A DNA stretch of 64,000 nucleotides from an uncultured Bacteroidales bacterium (GCA_903887775.1 CAISRB010000024.1:1-64000), one strand, 5' to 3'; shown: positions 52,880 to 62,194, numbered from the stretch's first letter. The notes: a model not told the origin generated them from the letters alone. Made by a program: numbers and translations.

Positions 52880-55810
52880 TTAGAATTCAAGATTAAAACC
52901 GCCAATAAATGTTAATGCCTGGGGATAGGTGCCATAGTCAATCCCCATTTCAGTGGCGCTGTTTCCATATGCATTGACTTCAGGGTCGTAACCGGAATAC
53001 TTCGTAAAAGTTAGCAGGTTCTGACCTGTGATGTAGACAGACAGTTTTGGGACCCCCTTCTTCTTTTTCACGTTTTCAATGATCTTATAGGAAAGTGTGA
53101 CTGACTTTAGCCTTACATAGGATCCGTCCTCAACAAAACGGGTTGAATTGCGCAGATTGTCCATAATACCTCCGCCCTGAGCTTTTGGTATATTAGTAAT
53201 GGTATTGGTTGGAGTCCAGCGGTCTAATACGATTGAGCTCTGGTTTTTTGAATCGAACATTCCTTCCAGGTCGATCCGGGTAGCGTTGTAAATATCATTC
53301 CCGAAACTTCCCTGAACAAAGACTGAAAGGTCAAACCTCCAGTAACTGAATGTATTGGTGATCCCAAAGGTGTACTTCGGCTGGGCACTCCCGATAACTG
53401 TGCGGTCACCGGGATCAATAACACCGTTATTATTGAGATCGGCATATTTCATCATCCCTGTTTTCGGATCGACTCCTTCTGAAACATAACCAAAAAATGT
53501 GCCGAGGGGCAAGCCTGCCTTGACGATGGTAACATCCTGGTTGTTACTGTAAATGCGTCCAAAATAGTACACATTTGTGTACTGTAATTCCTTGACTTTA
53601 TTGCGATTGAAAGAGAGATTGAAATCGGTATCCCAGCGGAATTTTTTAGCAAAGTTCACTGAATGCACATTGAATTCCATTCCTTTGTTCTCAATTTTTC
53701 CTGCATTCGTCTGAATGGTCGTTATAGGAAGGGAGGCAGGAAGCTGGACATTCAGCAAGACATCGTTCGTAAGTTTATAATAAGCATCTACATTCAGGAT
53801 AATCCTCGAATTAAACATCGAAAGGTCAAGTCCGAGGTTGGTCTGGTTGGTGGTTTCCCATTTCAGGTCAGGATTTCCGTAAGTTGTTTGTACGGCGCTG
53901 GGTCCTGATAAGGGATTCGTTGGTGAGCGGCGGTAGTATGTTATAAGGCCATAACGTGCATAGTTCGGAATTCCCTCCTGGTTACCGTTTTTACCCCAAC
54001 CTCCACGGATTTTCAGGTCGTTGATCACCTTAACTCCTTTCATAAAATTTTCTCCGGAAATTCTCCAGCCTGCCGAAAAAGCCGGCATAATACCCCAGGG
54101 ATTGGCAAGTTTGGATGAACCGTCATCCCTCAAACTAACGGTAATATAATATTTACTGGCGTAATCGTAGGTAGCCCTGCCAAAGAATGAAGCAAGAGCC
54201 CATTGCTGGATATCAGTTGAGGCTGACACCGAATTGGCAGCATTAAGTGTTGTAACTGAAACATCGGCAGGGAAGTCATATCCGTAGATGTATGAATCGT
54301 TGCTGTTAAAACGCTGCATACTGGTGCCGACCAAAGCGCTGATCTTATGTTTGCCGAATGTTTTATTGTAATTCAGGGTGTTTTCCCATAACCATGTCAG
54401 GCTGTTCCTTTTATCAGCCTGGCCGATGCCATTATTCTGACGCCCGTAATTGGTACGGAAGGGATCAAGGTAATAATCCCACTGGTGAGCGGTATAATCG
54501 ATCCCGAAATTTGTAGTAAAGGTGAGGCCGCTGATGATCGTGGCTGTGATATTAAGGTTGCCGAATACCCGGAAATCAAGAGCCTTCTGTGAAGGGCCTT
54601 CCATATATGCAACCGGGTTTTCCCATGAAGGCTGAAACGGGTTGGGATCAAACTGTCCGCTATTGCCTGCCTTATAAACATGCAGAAATGGTGGTGTATT
54701 GAGGGCGCTCATGATAACTCCGCCCCGGCCCGAACTTGCATTATCGGGTGTATCCTGTGTTTTTGAGTAGATCAGGTTGATATTTGTACTCGTTTTAAGC
54801 CAGGACCTTAATTGGTTGTCAAGATTGAGCCTGAAATTATAACGGTCGAAACGGGCAGGTTTCACGATACCTGATTCGCTCAAATAGCCCAGTGATGCAA
54901 AATACTGGGTTTTTTCAGTCCCCCCTGAAGCGGAGAGCTGGTATGATTGATTGAACCCGGTTCCGAAAACAAGGTCGCTCCAGTTGGTGTAATCAGTCCA
55001 TGTCGGATCAAGGGAACCCGGCATGATCTGGTCGATCAGGGTTCTGTATTGTTTCGTATTAAGGGTTTCGATTGGTTTGCGGAGCCATGATGCTCCAAAA
55101 TAGGTATTGAACTTGATGACGGGTGTGTTTTCCTTGCCCCTGAAAGTAGTGATCGTGATTACGCCGTTGGCTGCCCTTGCCCCGTAAATGGCTGCTGAAG
55201 AGGCATCCTTGAGTACGCTCATCGATGCGATATCAGTCGGGTTCAATCCTTTAATGTCGGTGGTGGGAACTCCGTCAACGACATATAAGGGGTCGTTGCC
55301 TGCCAGAACGGAGGTCGTTCCGCGCACATGAACCACGATATCCCCACCCGGTTTTCCTGAAGGCTGCACTACGTCAACACCGGCGGCCTTTCCCTGTAAT
55401 GCCTGGGCGGCAGAGGTGATCGGCCTGTCCTCGATATCTTTCTGATCCACAACCGAAACTGCTGTGGTCAGGTCTTTTTTAACCTGGGTTCCATAACCGA
55501 TGACGACAACTTCATTCAGTATGTTGACATTCTCCTGTAATACAATATTAACAACAGTCTGTTTTTCCAACTTGATTTCCTGTGAGATAAAGCCAATAAA
55601 ACTGAATTTCAATATTCCCTTGTCAGCAGTGATCTGGAAAGTTCCGTTGGCATCAGTGGTTGTACCTTTCGTAGTCCCCACCAATTGTATCGTAACGCCT
55701 GGAAGGTTATATCCACTGGCGTCGGTAACTTTACCTGTAATAATGCGGTTTTGAGCAAACACAGATAAAGATAGAACCGATAAGAAAAATAGCGTAAAAT
55801 GTTTAATCAT
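52880..55810 (-). CDS. SusC/RagA-family TonB-dependent transporter (pair 2)
   Basis: 976 residues. Signal TLFFLSVLSLSVFAQ; N-terminal domain IITGKVTDASGYNLPGVTI; plug with NEVVVIGYGTQVKKDLTTAV, ALQGKAAGVDV, VHVRGTTSVLAGNDPLYVVDG and SAAIYGARAANGVITITT; barrel ending GYDPEVNAYGNSATEMGID. It imports glycan fragments with SusD-2. Two different SusCD pairs in one locus suggest uptake of two sizes or linkage types of the same polymer. It lies 20 bp downstream of the GH16 gene. Confidence 0.97.
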   Translation of the reverse strand: MIKHFTLFFLSVLSLSVFAQNRIITGKVTDASGYNLPGVTIQLVGTTKGTTTDANGTFQITADKGILKFSFIGFISQEIKLEKQTVVNIVLQENVNILNEVVVIGYGTQVKKDLTTAVSVVDQKDIEDRPITSAAQALQGKAAGVDVVQPSGKPGGDIVVHVRGTTSVLAGNDPLYVVDGVPTTDIKGLNPTDIASMSVLKDASSAAIYGARAANGVITITTFRGKENTPVIKFNTYFGASWLRKPIETLNTKQYRTLIDQIMPGSLDPTWTDYTNWSDLVFGTGFNQSYQLSASGGTEKTQYFASLGYLSESGIVKPARFDRYNFRLNLDNQLRSWLKTSTNINLIYSKTQDTPDNASSGRGGVIMSALNTPPFLHVYKAGNSGQFDPNPFQPSWENPVAYMEGPSQKALDFRVFGNLNITATIISGLTFTTNFGIDYTAHQWDYYLDPFRTNYGRQNNGIGQADKRNSLTWLWENTLNYNKTFGKHKISALVGTSMQRFNSNDSYIYGYDFPADVSVTTLNAANSVSASTDIQQWALASFFGRATYDYASKYYITVSLRDDGSSKLANPWGIMPAFSAGWRISGENFMKGVKVINDLKIRGGWGKNGNQEGIPNYARYGLITYYRRSPTNPLSGPSAVQTTYGNPDLKWETTNQTNLGLDLSMFNSRIILNVDAYYKLTNDVLLNVQLPASLPITTIQTNAGKIENKGMEFNVHSVNFAKKFRWDTDFNLSFNRNKVKELQYTNVYYFGRIYSNNQDVTIVKAGLPLGTFFGYVSEGVDPKTGMMKYADLNNNGVIDPGDRTVIGSAQPKYTFGITNTFSYWRFDLSVFVQGSFGNDIYNATRIDLEGMFDSKNQSSIVLDRWTPTNTITNIPKAQGGGIMDNLRNSTRFVEDGSYVRLKSVTLSYKIIENVKKKKGVPKLSVYITGQNLLTFTKYSGYDPEVNAYGNSATEMGIDYGTYPQALTFIGGFNLEF

Positions 55811-55830
55811 ACCGTGAAGATTTAATGTGT

Positions 55831-56892
55831 TTATTGAAGGATTAATTTCTGGGTTCTTTTCTCCCCGCCTGATGTGATGGCTAAGAGGTATATTCCTTTA
55901 GGAAGGAAGGAGATATCGATATCGGTTTTATCAGGATTGATTTGAAACCTGAAAACATCGACTCCCATCATATTATATATAATACCCTGACCCGGATGCC
56001 TAAGCGGGAAAAGAAGGTTTATTTTTCCTGAGGAAGGATTGGGTGCAAATAGTTGCTTATTCAGAGATCCATCGCCTGAAGGCGGGTCCTCGACAGAAGC
56101 CGGGTAGACCAATTTATAAACCCTTACGTAATCCAGCTCCATACGGGCCAGGTTGAGCGCAGGATCAACTCCGTTCTTCAGTCCGTTTGTTTCATACTTG
56201 GGATCACTGCCAAAAGTTCCTCCCATGGCAAGGTTTATAATGATAAAGAAGGGTTTTTTGAAAGGCCAGTTACTATTGGTTTTTGTAGCAGGATTATAAG
56301 TGTAGAATAAGATGCCGTCGACACTGAATTGAATCTTTTCGGGTGTCCAGACCGCCTGGTACTCGTGAAACTGAGTCGTTGTATTATTAACCATGATGGC
56401 GTTAGTGTTCACTGTATTACCGGAGCTTGAAATAGTATGCAATGAGCTGCGGACACTTCTCGGGTTTTTTCCTGCATTTTCCATCACATCAATTTCCCCG
56501 CAGGCAGGCCAGCCCGAACTTGTAATGGATTCTCCCAGCAGCCATAAGGCGGGCCATGTACCGCTTCCGACGGGGAGCCTGGCCGAGAATACGATTTTTC
56601 CATAAGTAAAGTTGAATCTTTTCTGGGTTTTAATCCTGGCCGATGTCCACGTATATCCCTGTTTACGCGCTTCAACGATCAGTTTGCCGCTGTCCTGCCG
56701 AACATTTTGTGTACTGCTTGTATAAAGCTCAATCTCACTGTTTCCCCATCCGTTATTGGTTCCCAGGTCGTATGACCAGGTTGTGTCGGGTACTCCGCTG
56801 CCATTGAATTCGTCAGACCAGATCAGGGAATCTTGTTGGGCGTGACAGGCAAGAGACAGAAGAACCAGAAAAAAACCAAGCCAAGTTCTCAT
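55831..56892 (-). CDS. GH16 laminarinase-type glucanase with T9SS sorting domain
   Basis: 353 residues from ATG 56892 (signal MRTWLGFFLVLLSLACHAQ). The longer ORF to 56958 would read through a hairpin terminator. Catalytic motif GEIDVMENAG with Glu133, Asp135 and Glu138. Other family landmarks are WSDEFNG, LPVGSGTWPALWLLG and INLAMGGTFG. The last 70 residues are a type A sorting domain (LFAPNPSSGKINLLF ... LPKGIYLLAITSGG), so the enzyme is secreted through type IX. It is expected to cut beta-1,3- or mixed-linkage glucan. Confidence 0.93.
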   Translation of the reverse strand: MRTWLGFFLVLLSLACHAQQDSLIWSDEFNGSGVPDTTWSYDLGTNNGWGNSEIELYTSSTQNVRQDSGKLIVEARKQGYTWTSARIKTQKRFNFTYGKIVFSARLPVGSGTWPALWLLGESITSSGWPACGEIDVMENAGKNPRSVRSSLHTISSSGNTVNTNAIMVNNTTTQFHEYQAVWTPEKIQFSVDGILFYTYNPATKTNSNWPFKKPFFIIINLAMGGTFGSDPKYETNGLKNGVDPALNLARMELDYVRVYKLVYPASVEDPPSGDGSLNKQLFAPNPSSGKINLLFPLRHPGQGIIYNMMGVDVFRFQINPDKTDIDISFLPKGIYLLAITSGGEKRTQKLILQ

Positions 56893-56908
56893 ACTGCTGA
56901 TTATAAAG

Positions 56909-56955
56909 AAAAAAATCAAGAGCAAGAAAGAATTTTTCTCACTCTTGATTTTTTT
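56909..56955 (-). terminator. Bidirectional hairpin terminator between the PKD lipoprotein and GH16 genes
   Basis: AAAAAAATCAAGAG (56909-56922) pairs with CTCTTGATTTTTTT (56942-56955). The inner AGAAA/TTTCT can extend the stem. Run on the minus strand it ends in seven U, about 20 bp after the PKD gene stop. A and T runs at both ends make it work in either direction. Confidence 0.8.
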
Positions 56956-56977
56956 CAATCAAATTAAAAATATTAGA

Positions 56978-58747
56978 TTAACGTTCCAGGATGGCAGACC
57001 ATGCTGATCCGCCGGTATGATCTGCTGAGAGATCAACTGATACGAACAAATACTCTTTCGTTCCTGTATTTGCGTAACCCATTACCTGATAAGTGTTGGT
57101 AGCGGAGCCAAAATTCGGAGGATCAGTACCATTGTTTTCTCCACCTTTAATACCGCTTGCAACGCCATTGTATCCTTTATAGAACCCTATGAATGCTGTG
57201 TAGCCTGCACCGTTAGTCAGGGTAATAGTCGGGATGGCGCCGGGAGTGAACACATAAGTATGTGTTGCACAGGAGCCGAAAGAAACGCCAGTCGGGCTTG
57301 CTGCGATTTCTGCATCGGACCAGCAGCCGTTTGGAGTTCCAAAATAACTGTCGTTACGGGCGAAGCCCATTGTGTTGTATGAAAATGCTCCGCCAGCGCT
57401 GAAGGTGAATTCATCATCCGGCATACATGTCCAGTCATCACCACCGGTTCCGCTCTCGAACATGGTCTTGGAGACATGCCACCAGTCATTTTTACCCATA
57501 CCTGAACCAACAAAGATCGAATTATCACTAACGCTTACCCTCCATGGATTGCCAATGATCTCAGCTCCGGTAAGGGTGGCCGGGTCAGTGCCAAGGAAAA
57601 CTAGTCCGGTTGCTGTTGCGCTTCCATTGCTGTTTGTAGCGGTGAGAACAATGGTATAAATACCCTGGTGTGCATAAGTGTGAACAGGGCTGGCAGCAGT
57701 GGAAGTCTGGCCGTCGCCAAAATCCCAGGAATATGAAGTAGCGCCTGCCGATGTATTCGTGAAAGTAACGGCAAGACCGGTATACGTAAATGTAAACCCT
57801 GCATTGGGCTTATTCCCCGGCATGGGTGGTTCATCGGCCGGGTTGGTGTAATGCATAAGGACAAATCTCCAGTACCCGCCTGATGTTGTGGGATCCCATC
57901 TGTAAATGCCTTCAATAACAAGGGTATCAACAGTCCCGGTAGTCAGTTTAACAATATCATAAGTAACATGGTCAAGCGGTATTTTCGTTTCAGAACCATT
58001 TCCCAGTTTATAAAATCCAAGGAATGCACCCATACCAACAGCCTTGATTTGCGGCGGCGTGCCGGCAATCAACTCAAACGTATGAGATCCGCTGCCCCAG
58101 GCTGAAAGATCTTCCCCGTTCGGTCCTACCATCGGGTCAGTGGTTAATGCGCAAATATTGGCAGGGTTGAAAATTCCGCCTTCTGCCCAATAATCTCCCT
58201 TGGCATCATATACCAGGGACATATCGCGGCCAAGAATAAATTCATCGTTCAGCATGCACGGACGGTTACCAAGTTCGTTGTTGTCTTTACCCATAGCCCA
58301 CCAAATTGTTGAGTGGTCTTCAGGTCCGCATTCAAGAGGATAACGTCCGGTAGATGTAACGCGAAGCAGTTTCCAGGTTTTTGAGACGTCGCCTGTAAGA
58401 GCGGTCAGTAATAAGTTCGGGTCACTGATAGTAACATTCTCAGAATAGGAATCTACGGTCCCATCTGAACCGGTGGCAGAGAGTTTTACAGCATAAGTAC
58501 CCACATCCGGGAAAATATGGATCGGATTAACTTCAGTCGAAGTTGTATTATCTCCGAAATTCCATAATAATGAAACGTAGTTTTGCGACTGATTTGTGAA
58601 TGTTACTTTTTTAAAGTTCACAGCATCAGCCTGTTTGGTAAAGCTGGCAATGACAGCAGGTGTCGTTTCTTTCTTTTTACAAGAAATAAATAGCGTGATG
58701 ATTAACAAAGTGTAAATCACCCAACTCAACTTTTTAACGTTTTTCAT
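56978..58747 (-). CDS. Surface lipoprotein with two PKD domains and two repeated beta domains
   Basis: 589 residues. Lipoprotein signal ITLFISCKKK (Cys23). It holds two units, each with a PKD domain (SLLWNFGDNTTSTEVNPIHI; YSWDFGDGQTSTAASPVHTY) followed by a domain of about 180 residues. The two large domains share phrases: C.LNDEF or CMPDDEF, a Trp-Trp near the start, and FLGFYKLGNG or FIGFYKGYNG. It is the first gene of the polysaccharide locus, next to the regulator. By position it is a surface glycan-binding protein, in the role of SusE/SusF. Binding is inferred, not shown. Confidence 0.75.
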   Translation of the reverse strand: MKNVKKLSWVIYTLLIITLFISCKKKETTPAVIASFTKQADAVNFKKVTFTNQSQNYVSLLWNFGDNTTSTEVNPIHIFPDVGTYAVKLSATGSDGTVDSYSENVTISDPNLLLTALTGDVSKTWKLLRVTSTGRYPLECGPEDHSTIWWAMGKDNNELGNRPCMLNDEFILGRDMSLVYDAKGDYWAEGGIFNPANICALTTDPMVGPNGEDLSAWGSGSHTFELIAGTPPQIKAVGMGAFLGFYKLGNGSETKIPLDHVTYDIVKLTTGTVDTLVIEGIYRWDPTTSGGYWRFVLMHYTNPADEPPMPGNKPNAGFTFTYTGLAVTFTNTSAGATSYSWDFGDGQTSTAASPVHTYAHQGIYTIVLTATNSNGSATATGLVFLGTDPATLTGAEIIGNPWRVSVSDNSIFVGSGMGKNDWWHVSKTMFESGTGGDDWTCMPDDEFTFSAGGAFSYNTMGFARNDSYFGTPNGCWSDAEIAASPTGVSFGSCATHTYVFTPGAIPTITLTNGAGYTAFIGFYKGYNGVASGIKGGENNGTDPPNFGSATNTYQVMGYANTGTKEYLFVSVDLSADHTGGSAWSAILER

Positions 58748-58788
58748 GTTTTGTTTGAATTAAGAATTAATAACCAGGTTAGTTATGG

Positions 58789-58820
58789 CAAATATAATAT
58801 ATATTAGGGTGTGATGCAAA
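58789..58820 (-). promoter_or_regulatory. Promoter of the polysaccharide locus (PKD lipoprotein gene)
   Basis: On the minus strand TTTG (58820-58817), a 20-bp spacer, then TATATTTG (58796-58789): a full match to the Bacteroidota consensus. Transcription would start about 35 nt before the ATG at 58747. The remaining part of the 418-bp divergent gap is AT-rich. Confidence 0.7.
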
Positions 58821-59023
58821 ATTTTGAAAAAAATACAAAGTGTAATTCGGACACTAAGTTATAAAGATTAGAACTTACTTTCCAAATATTTTTTTCAAAA
58901 CAGAACTTTTTTTTAATGAAACCATACAGGCAATTGAAATAATTTGAAAATCAATTACTTAAATTTACTTTTTTATTTATTAATTCAAGTCAGTGCTCTG
59001 CTTTTAAAGTGAAAAAAAGGATT

Positions 59024-59031
59024 TACGTTTG
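59024..59031 (+). promoter_or_regulatory. Candidate -7 box of the Nudix-type regulator gene
   Basis: TACGTTTG matches TAnnTTTG on the plus strand; the -33 region is only T-rich. It lies 135 bp upstream of the regulator start, within the divergent gap. Confidence 0.35.
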
Positions 59032-59165
59032 ATTTTTTGTCTCATAAACATGTTTTTTCAGATTATTAGACCAAAGAAATGTTTCAAAAGTTGCATGGAT
59101 TTATCACTTTTCAGTTATTTTTACCGCTCTTCCCTGAAACTAATCGTGATTAAAAGAATAATAGA

Positions 59166-59906
59166 ATGATGGAAGATTCAAACTTACTTGAAAATCTGAA
59201 CCTGCATGTTTCTGTCGATTGTGTGGTGTTTGGTTTCGAATTCGGGAAACTGAATGTTTTGCTGATCGAGCGCAACATGCAGTTCGAAGGGAAGGAATAC
59301 CATGATTTAAAGTTGCCGGGGGATCTTGTGCGTAAGGATGAAGACCTGGATACAGCAGCATCTCGTGTGTTAAGTGAGCTCACCGGCCTCGACAAAATTT
59401 ATCTTAAGCAATATGCCGCGATAGGATCCCCGGGGCGGCTTAAAAGACAGGCCCGGGACATGGAATGGTTAAGAAGCATCGCTCATCCGGAGGAAATTGT
59501 TGTCACTGTTGCTTATTATTCACTTATCAATATTGACCAGGACAAGGCTGCTAATTTTACCCTTCAGGAGAACGCCAGGTGGTACAAAATCTCAGATGTA
59601 CAGGAACTTGCTTTTGACCATATATCAATCCTGCAGCAGGCTCTTAATACCCTGCGAAATGACCTGAAATCAAGGCCTATTGCCTATGAATTACTGCCTC
59701 CCAAATTTACCCTCGGGCAATTGCAGCAGTTACATGAAGTTATTCTCGGAAGCGAACTCGACAAACGGAATTTCCGTAAAAAGGTGGCCAATATGCCATA
59801 TATCCTGCCAGTTAATGAGAAGCAGGTTGACGTATCGCATAAGCCTGCCCGTTTCTATAGTTTCCACCCCAGGATCTATGAAAAGACGAATAAGATCTCG
59901 TTTTAA
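59166..59906 (+). CDS. NrtR/AraR-like Nudix-domain transcriptional regulator
   Basis: 246 residues. The N-terminal Nudix domain (about 10-150) has a degenerate Nudix box: GDLVRKDEDLDTAASRVLSELTGL, where the usual REUxEE has become RVLSEL. It probably senses a ligand rather than hydrolysing it. The C-terminal winged helix (about 165-230) contains LPPKFTLGQLQQLHEVIL and RNFRKKVANMP, typical of NrtR-type repressors. Members of this family control NAD or sugar (arabinose) pathways. Divergent placement at the head of the polysaccharide locus suggests it regulates that locus. Two candidate starts (MM) are adjacent. Confidence 0.85.
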   Translation: MMEDSNLLENLNLHVSVDCVVFGFEFGKLNVLLIERNMQFEGKEYHDLKLPGDLVRKDEDLDTAASRVLSELTGLDKIYLKQYAAIGSPGRLKRQARDMEWLRSIAHPEEIVVTVAYYSLINIDQDKAANFTLQENARWYKISDVQELAFDHISILQQALNTLRNDLKSRPIAYELLPPKFTLGQLQQLHEVILGSELDKRNFRKKVANMPYILPVNEKQVDVSHKPARFYSFHPRIYEKTNKISF

Positions 59907-60060
59907 TCTATCCAGGCAAATTCCCCTCAGCCCAATGCGGAACCTCGGGCCGCGGCATGCCCCGGGGTTTATACCCTTTATTCTATCCAGGTAAATTCCC
60001 AGCTCCTTCGCGTCTTAACCAGAGTAGAAGGCTTGCCCTGAGGTTTATACCATTTGATTC
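59907..60060. repeat. Degenerate 75-bp tandem pair
   Basis: TCTATCCAGGCAAATTCCC (59907) and TCTATCCAGGTAAATTCCC (59982) begin two units. Each ends in GGTTTATACC (59966 and 60042). The middles differ. Unit 1 has an AACCTCGGGC ... GCCCCGGGGTT hairpin. The pair fills the gap between two convergent genes. Confidence 0.75.
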
Positions 60061-60079
60061 CTCAGCAGTGCATTTTCTT

Positions 60080-61192
60080 TCAAACTTTCAGGAAAATCTT
60101 TTTTGTATAGAGAAAGTATAAAAAGAACCACTTAACCAGGATAATGCTGAACTGGTAAAATACAGGTTTGAAACTGCCAAAAGCATCAACAAAGCCATGA
60201 ATGAATATATTAGCTATGATGCCGAAATCAAAGATTCCCTGGGCTACATAAATTGTGATGGGGTTTAAACCGATAACGATAAACGGGAAGGCCCATTTTT
60301 TGTAACCTCTTACATCAATGATCCAGAAAAAGAGGCATAGGAGCAGGAAAGAGATGCCAACCGTGAGCAGCACATATGAACCGGTCCATAAATATTTGTT
60401 GATCGGGAAAACCAGGCTCCATAATAAAGCGCCGGCTATAAAAGAAACGCCGGCAATAACCAGGTTCTTAATTTTTTTCATAGCTTCATCGGCACCCAGC
60501 AGCCAGCGGCCTGCAAGTACACCAAACAACACATTGGTGATGGCGGGGAACATAGTCAGAATACCTTCATTGTCACCGTAGGTATAGCAGCAGAAAGAAC
60601 CCGGAAGAAACTGCCTGTCGATATACCCGCAGAGGTTACCCTGGGGGGTAAGATCGTATGCGTGAAATCCGGGTGAAGGGATTAACAGCAGGATCAGCCA
60701 GTATACTGCAAGGATTGAGGCGGCCCAGATCAGTTGCCCCTTGTTTTTAAAATTCATCACGATAATGGAAGCGAAGAAATAGGTTACAGCGAAACGTTGC
60801 AAAACGCCTGACCAGCGTTGAGCAGCAAAATCAAAGTTAAACAGTCCGTTATAAATTAAACCAAACAGGAACAGCAGCAATGTTCTTCTCATGATATGCA
60901 GGTATAATTCCTTTCGGGAATCGCCACGCTCCAGCCGGCGTTCAATCGATAAAGGCATTACAACTCCCATGATGAACAGGAATAAAGGAAATATGATGTC
61001 ATAAAAACGGAATCCAGCCCAGGAAGGATGATCCAGTTGTGTGGCCAGTCGCTGAAAGAAAGGGGTGTTGATAAATGTGAACAGAGCGATAAAGAAAGCA
61101 TCGCCGCTCGATATCCAGAACATATCAAAACCTCTTAATGCATCAATTGAAACGATTCGTTCAGCTTGTTTGCCAGTCTTTGCTTCTTTCAT
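60080..61192 (-). CDS. DUF5009/COG4299-type membrane acyltransferase
   Basis: 370 residues from ATG 61192; the TTG at 61201 is less likely. About ten membrane segments. The N-terminal motif RIVSIDALRGFDMFWI and YDIIFPLFLFIMGVVMPLS are characteristic of the family related to heparan-alpha-glucosaminide N-acetyltransferase. LQRFAVTYFFA and GLNPITIYVAQ follow. Such proteins transfer acyl groups to sugars across the membrane. In polysaccharide-degrading Bacteroidota they often sit near glycan loci, as here, 19 kb from the GH3 gene and just beyond the regulator. Substrate unknown. Confidence 0.82.
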   Translation of the reverse strand: MKEAKTGKQAERIVSIDALRGFDMFWISSGDAFFIALFTFINTPFFQRLATQLDHPSWAGFRFYDIIFPLFLFIMGVVMPLSIERRLERGDSRKELYLHIMRRTLLLFLFGLIYNGLFNFDFAAQRWSGVLQRFAVTYFFASIIVMNFKNKGQLIWAASILAVYWLILLLIPSPGFHAYDLTPQGNLCGYIDRQFLPGSFCCYTYGDNEGILTMFPAITNVLFGVLAGRWLLGADEAMKKIKNLVIAGVSFIAGALLWSLVFPINKYLWTGSYVLLTVGISFLLLCLFFWIIDVRGYKKWAFPFIVIGLNPITIYVAQGIFDFGIIANIFIHGFVDAFGSFKPVFYQFSIILVKWFFLYFLYTKKIFLKV

Positions 61193-61210
61193 AAATTGCA
61201 ATTTTAATTG

Positions 61211-62194
61211 TTATTCAGACAGCGAAAGGTACTGAATTTCGCGAAGAATTGAGTCAACTTCCTGCAAAGACCCTGATAAGATCAACTTCAGCCGGTATGG
61301 TTTAAATCCCGCAATCCCCCTGAAATAACCGCTGTACATCTTGCGCATTTCAAACAAGGTGGCACGTTCACCTTTATACAGCAGCGATTTCTCAAGATGA
61401 AGCCGAACCATGTTAATCCTTTCGGTTACACTTGGGGGAGCAGTTACGCTGCCGGTCCCCAGGAATGCCTTCACTTCCCTGAATATCCAGGGATTCCCCA
61501 CGGCAGCCCTGCCGATGAGAATTCCATCGACACCGTATCGTTCTTTCATTTCCCCGGCTTTAGGTCCCGAATCGATATCCCCGTTACCAAAAACCGGAAT
61601 TTTCATCCGGGGGTTGTTTTTCACTTCACCGATCAGGGTCCAATCGGCTTTGCCCCCGTATAGCTGGACACGGGTGCGGCCATGGATACTGATAGCCTGT
61701 ATCCCCGCATCCTGAAGGCGTTCTGCAATATCCACGATCTCAAGATGATGTTCATCCCATCCCAGCCGGGTCTTTGCAGTAACAGGAATCCTTGTCGATT
61801 GTACAACGGCTTTTGCCATAGAGATCATTTTCGGGACATCCTGCAGCAGGGCGGCACCGCCACCTTTCATCACGATCTTTCGCACCGGGCAACCGAAGTT
61901 AAGGTCGATGAAATCGGGACCGGCATTTTGGGCAGCCTCAGCTGCTTTTATCATCGAATCAATATTAGCCCCAAAGATCTGTATGCCGATAGGTCTTTCT
62001 TTAGTTTCAAACTGCAACTTCATCCTGCTTTTCCAGGCATCGCGGATAAGTCCTTCGGAGGCCACGAATTCAGTGATCAGCACATCCGCCCCGAAATCCT
62101 TGCAGATAGAACGGAATGGAGAATCCGTGACGTCTTCCATCGGAGCAAGGATTACAGGAAATTCACCGGCTGCTATCTGGCCAATCCTGATCAA
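61211..62194 (-). CDS. dusB: tRNA-dihydrouridine synthase DusB
   Basis: FMN-dependent enzyme reducing uridines in tRNA. Motifs: FPVILAPMEDVTDSPFR, catalytic Cys in LNFGCPVRKIVMKGGGAALL, TAKTRLGWDEH, SIHGRTR, GNGDI and GRAAVGNPWIF. I place the start at TTG 62194 (MIRIGQIAAGEF), because family members begin with a KIG-like phrase and a -7-like TATTTTTG lies just upstream within the longer ORF. ATG 62230 and the track start at 62272 are alternatives; 62230 would leave 8 bp to the divergent CPBP start. Confidence 0.92.
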   Translation of the reverse strand: MIRIGQIAAGEFPVILAPMEDVTDSPFRSICKDFGADVLITEFVASEGLIRDAWKSRMKLQFETKERPIGIQIFGANIDSMIKAAEAAQNAGPDFIDLNFGCPVRKIVMKGGGAALLQDVPKMISMAKAVVQSTRIPVTAKTRLGWDEHHLEIVDIAERLQDAGIQAISIHGRTRVQLYGGKADWTLIGEVKNNPRMKIPVFGNGDIDSGPKAGEMKERYGVDGILIGRAAVGNPWIFREVKAFLGTGSVTAPPSVTERINMVRLHLEKSLLYKGERATLFEMRKMYSGYFRGIAGFKPYRLKLILSGSLQEVDSILREIQYLSLSE

